From CAZKDV01 sp964551645 (GTDB taxonomy: Bacteria > Bacteroidota > Bacteroidia > Bacteroidales > DTU049), in the NCBI GenBank assembly GCA_964551645.1, contig CAZKDV010000002.1, positions 4,472-68,471 of the forward strand: a stretch of 64,000 nt of DNA, in the 5' to 3' direction. The notes under the pieces are model-generated. The model was given only the letters and a program-made list of their open reading frames with translations, did no database searches and had not been told where the DNA came from. Shown piece by piece: positions 27,564 through 37,271 of the stretch. How positions within the stretch are numbered: position 1 is the stretch's first letter; every line of letters begins with the position of its first letter. The position numbers and the translations under genes are program-made.

Positions 27564-28634
27564 ATGTATAAAAACCGCATATTTTTCTCTCATTTTACTA
27601 TCTATACATTTCACTTTCTATTAATTATTTTTTTCCTTTGTAGCCCTTTGACTTCAACAGCTTCAGAGATAAAAGATAGAGATAAATTGTACTCTAAATT
27701 CTTGAAAAACTATGATATTAGTGAAGATTTTATTGATAATAAAAAAGATAGTGTTTTATTCCTTTCAAAAACGATATTAGAAAAAGATAATTTTTTGATA
27801 GACAGCTTGCTAAATGCTAACATAAAAAACATTGATAAGCTAAACAAAGAACATAAAGAAGAAAAAAACAAATTAGAAAAAAAGCAAAAAATAATTGTTA
27901 TTAACGGTGTGTTTATGCTTGCTCTTTTGCTAATAAGTATTGTAGTAATTGTATTTTTATTTAACTCAAAAAAATATATTCAAAAACAAAACTCTCAATT
28001 AGGAGATAAAATTCTTTCAATGCAAGCACAGTTTGATAAACTTGTTCAAAAATCCTCACATGAAATCGAATTAAGAGATGATGCTGTAATACAAATGAAA
28101 GAATTAATTAAGCGATTAGAAAATGTTATAGAAGCCAAACAAAAAGAGTTAAATGAACTTGTTGAAGTTCAAAATGCAACAACAGATGTATTGCATGCGG
28201 AAATAAATAACCTAAAAAACACTATAACTGAATCAAAATACGCAGAATCGGAATATTTAGATAGGATAAATAATGTATTGTATTATAAAAAGAGAATAAG
28301 TGAATTAGAAAAGCAAGTTAAGGAACTAAAAAATATCATAGATACAGAAAAAGAAGATTTTGAAAAACAATTTGCTGAAAAAACAGTATCTCTTCAATTA
28401 GAATTAGCAAATACGAAGAATAAATTATCATTACAAACAACAGCACTATCTGAACTACAAGCACTTAAAGAAACAATAAAAAAATTAAACGAAGAAAAAG
28501 ATAATGCATTATTTGAAAGAGAAACATATTTTTCTTTAATGGAAGAATACAAAACCTCTCTTGAAAATGAAATAAAGTCTAAAAAGAAGATTGAAGATGT
28601 ATTGAAAGAAATTCTTAGTAAACGCAAAGAGTAA
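27564..28634 (+). CDS. Membrane-anchored coiled-coil protein, unknown function
   Basis: From the ATG at 27564 the product has 356 residues. A signal-peptide-like hydrophobic stretch (about 14-34) is followed by a small polar region. A strong membrane segment (about 108-130) then leads into a coiled coil that fills the rest (about 135-356), rich in Glu, Lys and Leu with heptad-like spacing. No catalytic motif is visible. The arrangement puts a small domain in the periplasm and the coiled coil in the cytosol. TATTTTTG boxes at 27534-27541 and 27551-27558 fit the -7 consensus; the second would give an almost leaderless mRNA. The CphA-like gene follows 57 bases later. Confidence 0.6.
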   Translation: MYKNRIFFSHFTIYTFHFLLIIFFLCSPLTSTASEIKDRDKLYSKFLKNYDISEDFIDNKKDSVLFLSKTILEKDNFLIDSLLNANIKNIDKLNKEHKEEKNKLEKKQKIIVINGVFMLALLLISIVVIVFLFNSKKYIQKQNSQLGDKILSMQAQFDKLVQKSSHEIELRDDAVIQMKELIKRLENVIEAKQKELNELVEVQNATTDVLHAEINNLKNTITESKYAESEYLDRINNVLYYKKRISELEKQVKELKNIIDTEKEDFEKQFAEKTVSLQLELANTKNKLSLQTTALSELQALKETIKKLNEEKDNALFERETYFSLMEEYKTSLENEIKSKKKIEDVLKEILSKRKE

Positions 28635-28691
28635 TTTTATACGATATTAGCTTACAACTCAACTATAATACACAACTGCCAAAATAATATA

Positions 28692-29765
28692 ATGATAGAT
28701 TTTCAAATTGAAAATATTTTATTCTACGAAGGACCTAATTTTTATCTAAATTCTAAAGCCATTGTTTTTGATATTTTTATCTCTCCAAATAGCGATAATG
28801 TCGAACTGTATAAACAAAGAGTTTCAAGCGTTTTTACGAAACCACCAAACTCAAAAGCAAAATATACTATTGATTTATTTGCCGAAGTTTTGATAAAAAT
28901 ACTCAAAATGAATAGAGATATATCAATAAACAAATATCGCATTGGATATAAAAAAGAAAAATATATCCTTGCTGTTGAATATATCGAAAAAAGCATTGCT
29001 AAAAGTTGTGTAAATATTGTGAGTGAATGGTTTTCTGCAATTAAAAACGCACAAGAATTTGATATTATTAAAAAGTGGAACAATTTACAATTAGAACTTG
29101 AACTTTTTTTGAATAAACATTCAAAATTGTATTCTGTAATTGATTTAAGTTTGAGAAATAATATTCCATTAATTTATTCATTTGAGGACAATCAAATTCA
29201 GTTAGGATACGGAAATAGACAGCTTAAATCCTATTTAAAAAATAATATACAAAATAAAAATTTTACTCAAACAAGAATTCCAATTATATCTGCAAATTCT
29301 TTATCTAAAAGTTTATCCGAAAAAATATACTCAAAGTTTAAAACATTAAATCCTAATATTTGTTATTCTGCTTTATTGCCCGAAGGAGTATTTTTCAACA
29401 ATAATTTTATTACTAATACTGAACATTTAAGCAAGCAAAAAATTATTTTGGAAAATATTGAAACACAAATTGCACTATTTGTACATAACGAAAAACAAAT
29501 TTTTGATTATGGCTTATTATATTCGGGTTCAGATATAGTAATTCTTGATAATTCCACATATTCGGAAGATTTAGTATTGCTTCAACAATTACTTCCAAAC
29601 TCTACTCTTATAGAAGTAATTAAAAATACAGTTAATTTAGTTGAAAATGAAAAAATATCCGAAACGCATGTGTTTTCAAATGAAGAAGAAAAAGATAATG
29701 CAATATTAATGCTAATTGAAAAATATATTCCTTTATTGTTCAACAAATATAGTATTCACAAGTAA
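28692..29765 (+). CDS. Truncated cyanophycin-synthetase-like protein lacking ATP-grasp and P-loop
   Basis: The 357-residue product reads like cyanophycin synthetase (CphA) with the middle removed. Residues 9-30 (IL..EGPNFY, then a hydrophobic strand) match the LRGPNxxS start of CphA. Residues 158-177 (IPLIYSF, QLGYGNRQ) match the end of its N-terminal domain. The next segment, RIPIISANSLSKS (195-207), stands where the Mur-ligase domain has IPVIGVTGTNGKTT, but the glycine-lysine P-loop is gone. GVFFNNNFI (232-240) and ALFVHNEKQIFDYGL (261-275) align with CphA GVYIDGRLI and the AVLETARGGILRRGL block. The whole ATP-grasp domain (about 280 residues) is absent. Catalysis of multi-L-arginyl-poly-aspartate synthesis is therefore not expected. 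The alignment is from memory. Confidence 0.65.
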   Translation: MIDFQIENILFYEGPNFYLNSKAIVFDIFISPNSDNVELYKQRVSSVFTKPPNSKAKYTIDLFAEVLIKILKMNRDISINKYRIGYKKEKYILAVEYIEKSIAKSCVNIVSEWFSAIKNAQEFDIIKKWNNLQLELELFLNKHSKLYSVIDLSLRNNIPLIYSFEDNQIQLGYGNRQLKSYLKNNIQNKNFTQTRIPIISANSLSKSLSEKIYSKFKTLNPNICYSALLPEGVFFNNNFITNTEHLSKQKIILENIETQIALFVHNEKQIFDYGLLYSGSDIVILDNSTYSEDLVLLQQLLPNSTLIEVIKNTVNLVENEKISETHVFSNEEEKDNAILMLIEKYIPLLFNKYSIHK

Positions 29766-29776
29766 AACAAAACAAT

Positions 29777-30235
29777 ATGGCAGCAAGTGTTATTCAAAAC
29801 GAAAAAGAGATAATTTCTTTAATATCATCATGCAAAGTGTGTAATGTAGCAATGGTAGATGAAAATGGATTTCCTTATGTACTTCCATTTAATTTTGGAA
29901 TAAAAGACGATTATATATGGTTTCATTGCGGATTAACAGGGAAAAAAGTTGATATATTAAAATCCAAACCTAATGTGTGCGTGGTGTTTAGTGGGGAATA
30001 TGAGTTTGGACATCGTCATCAAGAAGTTGCATGTAGTTATTATATGAAATATAAAAGTGTAATGATAACCGGAGCAGTTGAGTTTATTGATGACTCCGAA
30101 CAAAAGCAATATGGAATGAATGCTATTATGGAGCATTATACGGGGAAAGGAGATTTTACTTACAATAAACCTGCAATTAATAATATTTTAATTTTTCGTT
30201 TGAAAATAGAAAATGTTAGCGGCAGACAAAACTAA
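29777..30235 (+). CDS. Pyridoxamine-5'-phosphate-oxidase-like flavoprotein (Nim family)
   Basis: The 152-residue product has the split-barrel FMN-binding fold of the PNPOx-like group. CNVAMVDENGFPYVLPFNF is followed by the IWFHCGLTGKKVDIL segment, which is typical of NimA-type proteins and their non-resistance relatives. Nim proteins reduce 5-nitroimidazoles to harmless amines; most chromosomal relatives have other, unknown reductase roles. It begins 11 bases after the CphA-like gene, suggesting one transcript, and converges on aroC with nine bases between the stop codons. Confidence 0.85.
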   Translation: MAASVIQNEKEIISLISSCKVCNVAMVDENGFPYVLPFNFGIKDDYIWFHCGLTGKKVDILKSKPNVCVVFSGEYEFGHRHQEVACSYYMKYKSVMITGAVEFIDDSEQKQYGMNAIMEHYTGKGDFTYNKPAINNILIFRLKIENVSGRQN

Positions 30236-30244
30236 GTGAAAAAA

Positions 30245-31213
30245 TCATTGAGACAGCATTAAATCGGCTAAAGCTATTGCCGCTATTGCTTCCATTATAA
30301 CAGGAACACGCAAAGCAATGCAAACATCGTGTCGTCCTTTTATTTCTAATATATCAGTTTGATTTGTTTTTAGATTAAGCGTTTGTTGTTTTTTTGCAAT
30401 ACTTGGTGTTGGTTTTACAGCTACTCTAAACACAATATTATTCCCGTTTGTAATGCCACCAACAATTCCTCCTGCATTATTTGTTGATGTTTGTCCTGCT
30501 TTAGAAATTATTGAATCATTATGCTCAACACCCGTCATATTTGCCGCCCGAAAACCTGCACCAAATTCAATCCCCTTGATTGCAGGCACTGAAAAAGCAA
30601 GATGACTTATCATAGATTCGGCTGAATTGAAAAAAGGCTCGCCCAAACCAATAGGAATATTTGCCACTTTACACTCAACAATACCTCCGATAGAATCATT
30701 ATCTTCAATTGCTTTTTGTATTGCCATATCAATATTCTGCATCCCTCCTGCTTCTATAAGTTTGCTATGAAAACTCATATCTTGACAAATTTTTTTTGCA
30801 ACCACTCCGGCAGCAACCAAAGGTAATGTTAATCGGCCTGAAAAATGTCCACCACCTCTGACATCTGCAAATCCCTTGTACTTTACATTTGCAACAAAAT
30901 CAGCATGACTAGGACGCGGAATATCAATTATATCAGCATAATCTTCCTGTTTACAATTTTCATTTTTAAAGACTAAAGTAATTGGCGAAGCTGTTGAAAA
31001 GTTATTGTAAATACCACTAATAATTTGAGGAATATCGCTTTCTTTTCTTAAAGTTGTCCCAAGTCTTCCGCTTTTTCGTCTTTCAATATCACTTGCAAAA
31101 TCGTCAATTCGTATCGGAATACCGGGCGGACAACCGTCAATGGTAATACCAACAAACTCTCCGTGAGATTCGCCAAATATACTAATTCTGAAACTTGCTC
31201 CGAATGTATTCAT
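30245..31213 (-). CDS. aroC: Chorismate synthase
   Basis: From the ATG complementary to 31211-31213 the product has 322 residues (MNTFGASFRISIFGESHG). It is short compared with the usual 350-390. It makes chorismate from EPSP using reduced FMN. GESHG, GRRKSGRLGTT-like residues and ADVRGGGHFSGRLTLPLVAAG are visible. The FSGRLT form replaces the RSSARET form of proteobacterial enzymes, as in clostridial-type AroC. A frame starting at 31240 adds nine hydrophobic residues but disrupts the conserved start, so I reject it. No other shikimate genes are nearby. Confidence 0.93.
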   Translation of the reverse strand: MNTFGASFRISIFGESHGEFVGITIDGCPPGIPIRIDDFASDIERRKSGRLGTTLRKESDIPQIISGIYNNFSTASPITLVFKNENCKQEDYADIIDIPRPSHADFVANVKYKGFADVRGGGHFSGRLTLPLVAAGVVAKKICQDMSFHSKLIEAGGMQNIDMAIQKAIEDNDSIGGIVECKVANIPIGLGEPFFNSAESMISHLAFSVPAIKGIEFGAGFRAANMTGVEHNDSIISKAGQTSTNNAGGIVGGITNGNNIVFRVAVKPTPSIAKKQQTLNLKTNQTDILEIKGRHDVCIALRVPVIMEAIAAIALADLMLSQ

Positions 31214-31692
31214 ATTTGCAAAAACAATTAAAAACCTCAACTAAAATTATACAACTTTATGACTTTAGCAAAATTAATACTTTTTGAATTGCAAGCAAAA
31301 AGAATACTAAATAGCTTGATGCTTATTGTCGTTGACAACTCAAACCTTAGTAAAATTAGATAAAAATTACCCATATTCAGAAAAATAATTAAAAACGATA
31401 ATCTCATTCCTCTAAAAATCAAGTATTAAAAGGAAAATTTAAGCAGGCAATTAGATGAAAAAGGTGCTTACCCTTGAATATGGCTTTTCTAAAAGGCTTC
31501 TAACTAATATCACAAATACACACTTATTATCAAGTATTTCACTAAAAAACCGCTTTATTTAATAATTGCTCAATTTTTGCTGATAACGTATTTTATTATT
31601 GTTTTTAATATAATGAGCATTGCTGATACCGCAGAAGATATTGATGTTTTGAATGATTTAAAATTAGTAATTTTACACTTTTATTAAAAAAC
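31214..31692. other. Intergenic region without recognised gene
   Basis: These 479 bases separate two divergent genes. A TAATTTTG box lies on the minus strand about 60 bases before aroC (complement of 31267-31274). On the plus side only a weak TAATTTTA is seen before 31693. A 61-codon minus-strand frame (31237-31422) is hydrophobic, has no homologue I know, overlaps the aroC promoter and is probably not a gene. I see no tRNA fold or repeat. Confidence 0.6.
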
Positions 31693-34600
31693 ATGAAATC
31701 TGTTAGATTTGTTGCCTTGCTAATTTTTATAAGTTGTTTCTCGCATTTGTCGTATTCTCAATTTTATAGTGGCTCACAAATGACTTTCGGAAAAAACAGA
31801 GTACAATATACTGAAGAAAAAATTTGGTCTTATTTCAGATTTTCTAAATACGATACTTATTTCTATCAGAACGGGAGAGAATTAGCAATAAACACGGCAT
31901 TATATACAAATCAAGTTTTGACAAATATTGAAAACTCTTTTCAATATCCGATTGAAAATAAAATACAATTTATAATTTTCAATTCACTTTCTGACTTAAA
32001 ACAAAGCAATATTGGTTTAGTAAAAGAAGATGTTTTCAACATTGGAGGAGTTACACAGGTTATTGGGAACACGGTAGTTTTGTATTTTGACGGAAATTAT
32101 CGCAATTTTGAAAGACAAATCAGAATAGGCATTGCTAAAATACTTGTAAATCAAATTTTTTATGGAGACCAATTAGCTTCTAATATTAAAAATTCTGCTT
32201 TTTTATTTTTAGCCGAATGGTATATAAATGGCTTGGTAAGCTACATTGCTGATGATTGGAGTACGGAGTTTGACAATAAAGCACGAAATGGTTTTATTAA
32301 CGGAGCATTTCAAAAATTTAATCATCTGACTGCCGAAGAAGCGATAATTGCAGGACATTCGATATGGAAATTTGTAGATGATAGATATGGGGGAGATGTT
32401 ATTCCTAATATAGTGTATATGACCAAAATTAGCCGTAGCATTGAAAATGGCTTTATGTATGTTTTGGGCATGACTTTCAAAGAAGTTATCAAGGAGTGGG
32501 AAAAATATTATATTGACATTTATCATAGTGATGTCCAAAACCGCGATATGCCCCCAGTAGACTCACAAGTTTCGACCAAGAAGAACAAGTCGAAAGCTCA
32601 TTTCCATTCCTTTGCTCGCAATCCCAGTAATAGTTTAGTTGCTTACGCTACAGATAATTTGAATAAAAAAGAAATTTGGCTACAAGATTTTTCATCTCCA
32701 AAAAGAAAACGAATTTTTAAAATGGGACATAAAGTTGATGAATTATCAGATTATTCGTACCCTCTGATTGCATGGCATCCAAGTGGAGAATTGCTTGCAT
32801 TTTTGGTAGAGCAAAAAGGATTTATCAAACTTTATTATTATATTTTGGAAACCAAAGCCATAGAAAAACAATCAGTTTTTGGAGTGGATAAAATTCATAG
32901 CATGGCATATTCTCCTGACGGAACTTCTTTGCTTGTATCGGCAACTATGAACGGACAATCAGATATATTTTTGTATCATTTACAATCAAAAACATTTGAA
33001 CAAATAACGAAAGATATTTTCGATGACCAAAATCCAAGTTTTGTTTATGACGGAAAGTATATTGCATTTTCTTCTAATAGAATAAGCGACACGCTAACAA
33101 TGAGCCGCGAAACTTTTATTCGAGATTATTCGAAAAACATAGAGAAATCTAAATATTTTAGTGTTTTTTTGTATAATTATCATACTAAATCACCCATATT
33201 GTGGAGAATTACTGATGAAAGTATGTATGATGCAGTTTATCCAACTACATTTACAAATAACTCAATTCAATTTCTTAGCAATAAAAACGGGATATTTAAT
33301 AGATATATAGGTGTTTTGGATAGTACTATAAGTCATGTTGATACAGTAATTCATTATAAATATTTTACAACAATTTCGCCTATAACAGATTATTTTGCTG
33401 ATATTGAAGAACATTACACTAATGTTTCAGGAGATAAAATTTCAGAAATTCTGTATCAAAACAATGAATATTCTCTTTTTACATATTCCACAATTAAAAA
33501 TACATTCAAAAATTCTTTAATGCCTACCACTTTTCGCAAACACACTGACAGTTTTATAACAAGAGAAAGCAAAATAAGTGTAGATAGCGTATTTGAAGAA
33601 AACAAAAAACAAGTATATCCAATTCAACCGCTTGATTCTGGAAAAATTGATATTAACAATTTCATTTTTGAAACCATTACGCAGGAAAAAACTGATAGTA
33701 TTGTCAAAAACAGCGATATTGAGAAGTCGCAAAAAGAAGACAGATTTACTTTGCCACAACAAAGAAATTATGATGTTGAATACTCAATCAATCAATTAAT
33801 TAATCAAATTGACTATAATTACATTAATTATTCATATCAACTATTTACAGGAGGCGGTCCTATATTTTTTGGTAATGGTTTAAACGCATTTTTGAAAGTT
33901 GGGGTTAATGATTTACTGGAAAATTATCGCTTGTTTGGTGGCGTTAGATTGTCATTTGATCTTCAAAACAACGAATATCTTATCGGTTTTGAAAATTACA
34001 AAAAAAGATTAAACAAACAATGGCTTTTCCATCGTCAGAGTAATGAAATTTCGTCAAATGCTTTTATGAAATATCGCCAGCATAGCGTGTTTTACATACT
34101 TACATATCCGTTTAACAATGTTTTTGCAATTAAAAACTCATTTAGCTTGCGAAAAGATATTGTGCATTTTTTGTCTGTTGATTATCAGCACCTAAACGAA
34201 GCATCTCGCTTATCAGTTTTAGCAGGCAATAAAACAGAATTAATTTTTGATAATACAAGAAATCCGCAAACAAATATATACTTTGGGACAAGAGGAAAAC
34301 TATGGGTTGAATATTATCAAGGGATTTTAGAAAAAGAAGACAATTTAATTGTTGCCGGAATTGATGTTAGACATTACATCCCTTTGCACAAAAACTTTAT
34401 TTGGGCAAATCGCTTTGCATCAAGTACTTCTTTTGGCACAACAAAACTTATTTATTATATGGGTGGTGTTGACAATTGGCTTATTCCTAAATTTAACGAA
34501 AAAATAAATGTGCCTTTTGACAAAAATTATACTTATCAAACAATTGCAAGCAATATGAGAGGTTTTACTCAAAACATACGCAATGGCAATAGCTTTACAC

Positions 34601-34947
34601 TTATAAATAGCGAGTTTCGTTTTCCTTTATTTCGTTATTTTTACAACAGACCTTTGCGTTCACAGGTTCTGAATAATTTTCAAATTGTTGCTTTTGGAGA
34701 TATTGGTACTGCTTGGGAAGGTTGGAATCCATTTTCGGAAAATAACAGTCTTTTCACCAGCACTATTGAACAAAAACCGATTACTGTTATTGTTAAACGA
34801 CAAAAAAATCCTATAGTCGGAGGTTTTGGTCCCGGTTTAAGAACTACATTATTCGGATATTTTATTCGCTTAGATTATGCTTGGGGAGTTGAAGACGGCA
34901 AAATTGGAAAACCGATTTTTTATTTTTCACTCAGTCTTGATTTTTAA
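31693..34947 (+). CDS. Secreted TolB-like beta-propeller protein with C-terminal outer-membrane barrel
   Basis: The 1084-residue product has a signal peptide (cleavage after SHLSYSQ). A region at about 30-270 resembles the gluzincin-type peptidase fold of related proteins (FLAEWYINGLVSY equals the usual PxWFxEGLAEY), but the HExxH zinc motif is not visible. PD40/WD40-like repeats (about 305-560) follow, such as AWHPSGELLAF, AYSPDGTSLLV and VYDGKYIAFSSNR. After a linker, a barrel-like C-terminus (about 740-1084) ends in FYFSLSLDF, a typical terminal beta strand with a final aromatic residue. This is a recurrent long envelope protein of Bacteroidota; the function is unknown. The M20 gene follows nine bases after. 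Confidence 0.75.
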   Translation: MKSVRFVALLIFISCFSHLSYSQFYSGSQMTFGKNRVQYTEEKIWSYFRFSKYDTYFYQNGRELAINTALYTNQVLTNIENSFQYPIENKIQFIIFNSLSDLKQSNIGLVKEDVFNIGGVTQVIGNTVVLYFDGNYRNFERQIRIGIAKILVNQIFYGDQLASNIKNSAFLFLAEWYINGLVSYIADDWSTEFDNKARNGFINGAFQKFNHLTAEEAIIAGHSIWKFVDDRYGGDVIPNIVYMTKISRSIENGFMYVLGMTFKEVIKEWEKYYIDIYHSDVQNRDMPPVDSQVSTKKNKSKAHFHSFARNPSNSLVAYATDNLNKKEIWLQDFSSPKRKRIFKMGHKVDELSDYSYPLIAWHPSGELLAFLVEQKGFIKLYYYILETKAIEKQSVFGVDKIHSMAYSPDGTSLLVSATMNGQSDIFLYHLQSKTFEQITKDIFDDQNPSFVYDGKYIAFSSNRISDTLTMSRETFIRDYSKNIEKSKYFSVFLYNYHTKSPILWRITDESMYDAVYPTTFTNNSIQFLSNKNGIFNRYIGVLDSTISHVDTVIHYKYFTTISPITDYFADIEEHYTNVSGDKISEILYQNNEYSLFTYSTIKNTFKNSLMPTTFRKHTDSFITRESKISVDSVFEENKKQVYPIQPLDSGKIDINNFIFETITQEKTDSIVKNSDIEKSQKEDRFTLPQQRNYDVEYSINQLINQIDYNYINYSYQLFTGGGPIFFGNGLNAFLKVGVNDLLENYRLFGGVRLSFDLQNNEYLIGFENYKKRLNKQWLFHRQSNEISSNAFMKYRQHSVFYILTYPFNNVFAIKNSFSLRKDIVHFLSVDYQHLNEASRLSVLAGNKTELIFDNTRNPQTNIYFGTRGKLWVEYYQGILEKEDNLIVAGIDVRHYIPLHKNFIWANRFASSTSFGTTKLIYYMGGVDNWLIPKFNEKINVPFDKNYTYQTIASNMRGFTQNIRNGNSFTLINSEFRFPLFRYFYNRPLRSQVLNNFQIVAFGDIGTAWEGWNPFSENNSLFTSTIEQKPITVIVKRQKNPIVGGFGPGLRTTLFGYFIRLDYAWGVEDGKIGKPIFYFSLSLDF

Positions 34948-34956
34948 TTTATTATA

Positions 34957-36144
34957 ATGTTATTAACAAAGCAATTATTACAAAAAGTTTGTGAAAAATC
35001 AAATACTTTCATTAACGACAGAAGGCATTTTCACGAAAATCCCGAACTGTCAGGAAATGAATATCAGACAAAAGAATACATATTGTCTCGACTGCAAGAA
35101 ATAGGAATTTCGGATATAAAAACATTTAAAAATTTAGGAATAGCTGCAAATATACACGGAGCAAAAAGCGGAAAAGTAGTCGGAATACGCGCAGATATGG
35201 ACGCTTTGCCCATACCAGAAGAAAATCAAGTTCCTTATGCTTCCAAAAACAAAGGAGTAATGCATGCATGTGGACACGATGCTCACATGGCAATTTTGCT
35301 TGGGCTAGCCGAAGTTTTGTACGAAAATAAAGATAAATTTGAGGGAGTGGTTAAACTGGTTTTTCAACCTTCAGAAGAGGTATTGCCGGGTGGCGCCGTA
35401 CAAATGATTAATGAAGGAGTGTTAGAAAATCCTAAAGTTAATTATATGTTGGCACTTCATGTTTTACCCGAAATGAATGTCGGGAAAGTTGGCTTTCGTC
35501 AAGGAATGTATATGGCTTCAAGTGATGAATTGCACCTTAGCGTTAAAGGCAAAGGCGGACATGCGGCATTTCCTAATTTAGTCAATAATCCCTTGCTTTG
35601 TGCTGCAAAAATCATTACATCTATACATCAAGATGCAAAAGAGCTTATGCCAAATACGGTTCCATTCGTTTTGCAATTTGGCAGATTTATAGCTGAAGGA
35701 CGCACTAATATTATTCCTGAGGAAGCAAAAGTGGAAGGTACTTTTCGCACCTTTGATGAAAAGTGCAGAAACAAAGTACACGAATTGATATATAAAACAG
35801 TTCAAAAATATTCGGAAAAGTTTGGCACCACATCAGACATGAATATTGTTAAAGGTTATCAGGTAGTTCATAATGACGAGCAGATAACAGAGCAAATTCA
35901 AAACAATGCAATATTGCATTTAGGGTCGCAATTTGTTGAAGATTTGCCTTTACGCATGACGAGTGATGATTTTGCTGCTTATAGTCATATTGTGCCTTCT
36001 TGTTATTTTCGTATAGGTGTTAAAAATAATAATAGCAATTTAGTACGAAACTTACATACTCCTCTTTTTGATATAGATGAAACAGCCCTTATCACGGGAG
36101 TACAGACAATGCTAATAGCAATTGCCACTTGCTTATCTAATTGA
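34957..36144 (+). CDS. M20-family amidohydrolase (N-acyl-amino-acid/hippurate hydrolase type)
   Basis: The 395-residue product carries the metal-site motifs of the M20D group: RADMDALP, HACGHDAHMA (with the metal-bridging residues), FQPSEE, and the late H in LHTP. The dimerisation domain (LHLSVKGKGGHAA) is present. Enzymes of this group remove acyl groups from amino acids or related amides in the cytosol; the exact substrate is unknown. It lies between the TolB-like gene and mqnC with gaps of nine and six bases, so the three probably form one operon. Confidence 0.93.
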   Translation: MLLTKQLLQKVCEKSNTFINDRRHFHENPELSGNEYQTKEYILSRLQEIGISDIKTFKNLGIAANIHGAKSGKVVGIRADMDALPIPEENQVPYASKNKGVMHACGHDAHMAILLGLAEVLYENKDKFEGVVKLVFQPSEEVLPGGAVQMINEGVLENPKVNYMLALHVLPEMNVGKVGFRQGMYMASSDELHLSVKGKGGHAAFPNLVNNPLLCAAKIITSIHQDAKELMPNTVPFVLQFGRFIAEGRTNIIPEEAKVEGTFRTFDEKCRNKVHELIYKTVQKYSEKFGTTSDMNIVKGYQVVHNDEQITEQIQNNAILHLGSQFVEDLPLRMTSDDFAAYSHIVPSCYFRIGVKNNNSNLVRNLHTPLFDIDETALITGVQTMLIAIATCLSN

Positions 36145-36150
36145 TTATTT

Positions 36151-37254
36151 ATGAATATTTTAACTCAGTTTCAGATTGACACTTTTAAAAAATTAGAAGA
36201 TATAGATAGTGATATTTTATTGCAAGATATTTCAAAATTATATCATAAGACTTCTTTGCCTGTCCTTATGGCTGAAGCACACAAAGTGCGAACCAAAATG
36301 CACAATGATAATGTAGTAACATATTTGATAGACAGAAACATCAATATCACTAATGTTTGTTTCTCTTTTTGCTCGTTTTGCAATTTTTGCACCTCTAAGA
36401 ATAGTGAAAATGCTTTTATTACAAATATCGATCAATATAAAGAAAAGATTGAAGAATTGTATGCACTTGGCGGAAATCAAGTATTACTCCAAGGAGGAAT
36501 GCACCCCGATTTGGGATTGTCGTTTTATACAGATTTGTTTAAAGAGCTAAAGAACTTATTCCCCGACCTTTATATCCACTCTCTAAGCCCATCAGAAATT
36601 TATTTTCTTTCTCAAAAGGAGAATTTGCCAATTGAGCAAGTTTTATTAAAGCTGAAAGAAGCAGGATTAGACAGTCTTCCCGGTGGTGGTGCTGAAATAT
36701 TAGATGATGAAATTCGCAAAAAATTATCTCCACTGAAAGTAAGTGCATTTGATTGGCTGAATGTAATGCAACTTGCTCAACAACTTGATATTGACACGAC
36801 TGCAACTATGATGTTTGGACATATTGAAACGATTGAACAAAGACTAAATCATATTTTGCTTATTAGACAAACTCAAAGCCGAAAGCCATCGCATAGTGCA
36901 GGCTTTTCGTCATTCATTCCATGGACTTTCCAAGCAAACAACACCCGACTGCAAAAAGAAACGCAAAAACAATTTATAGTCCGTACGCATGAATATCTAA
37001 AAACTATTGCTATTGCAAGGATAGTGCTACAAAATGTGCCTAACATTCAGGCTTCGTGGCTAACTGCAGGTTTTGAAACAGCTATGCTTTCGCTTCATGC
37101 CGGAGCAAATGATTTGGGGAGTATAATGTTAGAAGAAAATGTAGTAGCTTCCACAGGATTAAAACGCAAAATGAGTATAGAACAAATTGAAACTCTAATA
37201 ACAGAAAGTGGATTTATTCCTAAAAAAAGAAATCAAAAATTTGAGTCCTTGTAG
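36151..37254 (+). CDS. mqnC: Cyclic dehypoxanthinyl futalosine synthase (radical SAM)
   Basis: The 367-residue radical-SAM protein has its CX3CX2C cluster motif at C70, C74 and C77 (CFSFCSFC), with an additional C80. LLQGGMHPDL and the diagnostic LDSLPGGGAEIL segment identify MqnC rather than MqnE or CofG/H. MqnC closes the ring of dehypoxanthine futalosine in the futalosine route to menaquinone. No other mqn gene is in the window, so the pathway must be completed elsewhere. The SFIPWTF motif near 250 also fits the family. Confidence 0.9.
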   Translation: MNILTQFQIDTFKKLEDIDSDILLQDISKLYHKTSLPVLMAEAHKVRTKMHNDNVVTYLIDRNINITNVCFSFCSFCNFCTSKNSENAFITNIDQYKEKIEELYALGGNQVLLQGGMHPDLGLSFYTDLFKELKNLFPDLYIHSLSPSEIYFLSQKENLPIEQVLLKLKEAGLDSLPGGGAEILDDEIRKKLSPLKVSAFDWLNVMQLAQQLDIDTTATMMFGHIETIEQRLNHILLIRQTQSRKPSHSAGFSSFIPWTFQANNTRLQKETQKQFIVRTHEYLKTIAIARIVLQNVPNIQASWLTAGFETAMLSLHAGANDLGSIMLEENVVASTGLKRKMSIEQIETLITESGFIPKKRNQKFESL

Positions 37255-37271
37255 TAAAAAAGAAACCCTTT

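Noticed and set aside
29777..30235. Acquired nitroimidazole-resistance gene
   Set aside because: The protein is only a general Nim-like member, sits in a chromosomal operon and has no insertion sequence upstream, so a resistance call is not supported.
31237..31422. 61-codon minus-strand ORF between aroC and the TolB-like gene
   Set aside because: It is composed mostly of hydrophobic residues from AT-rich DNA, overlaps the aroC promoter, and has no motif or ribosome-binding context.
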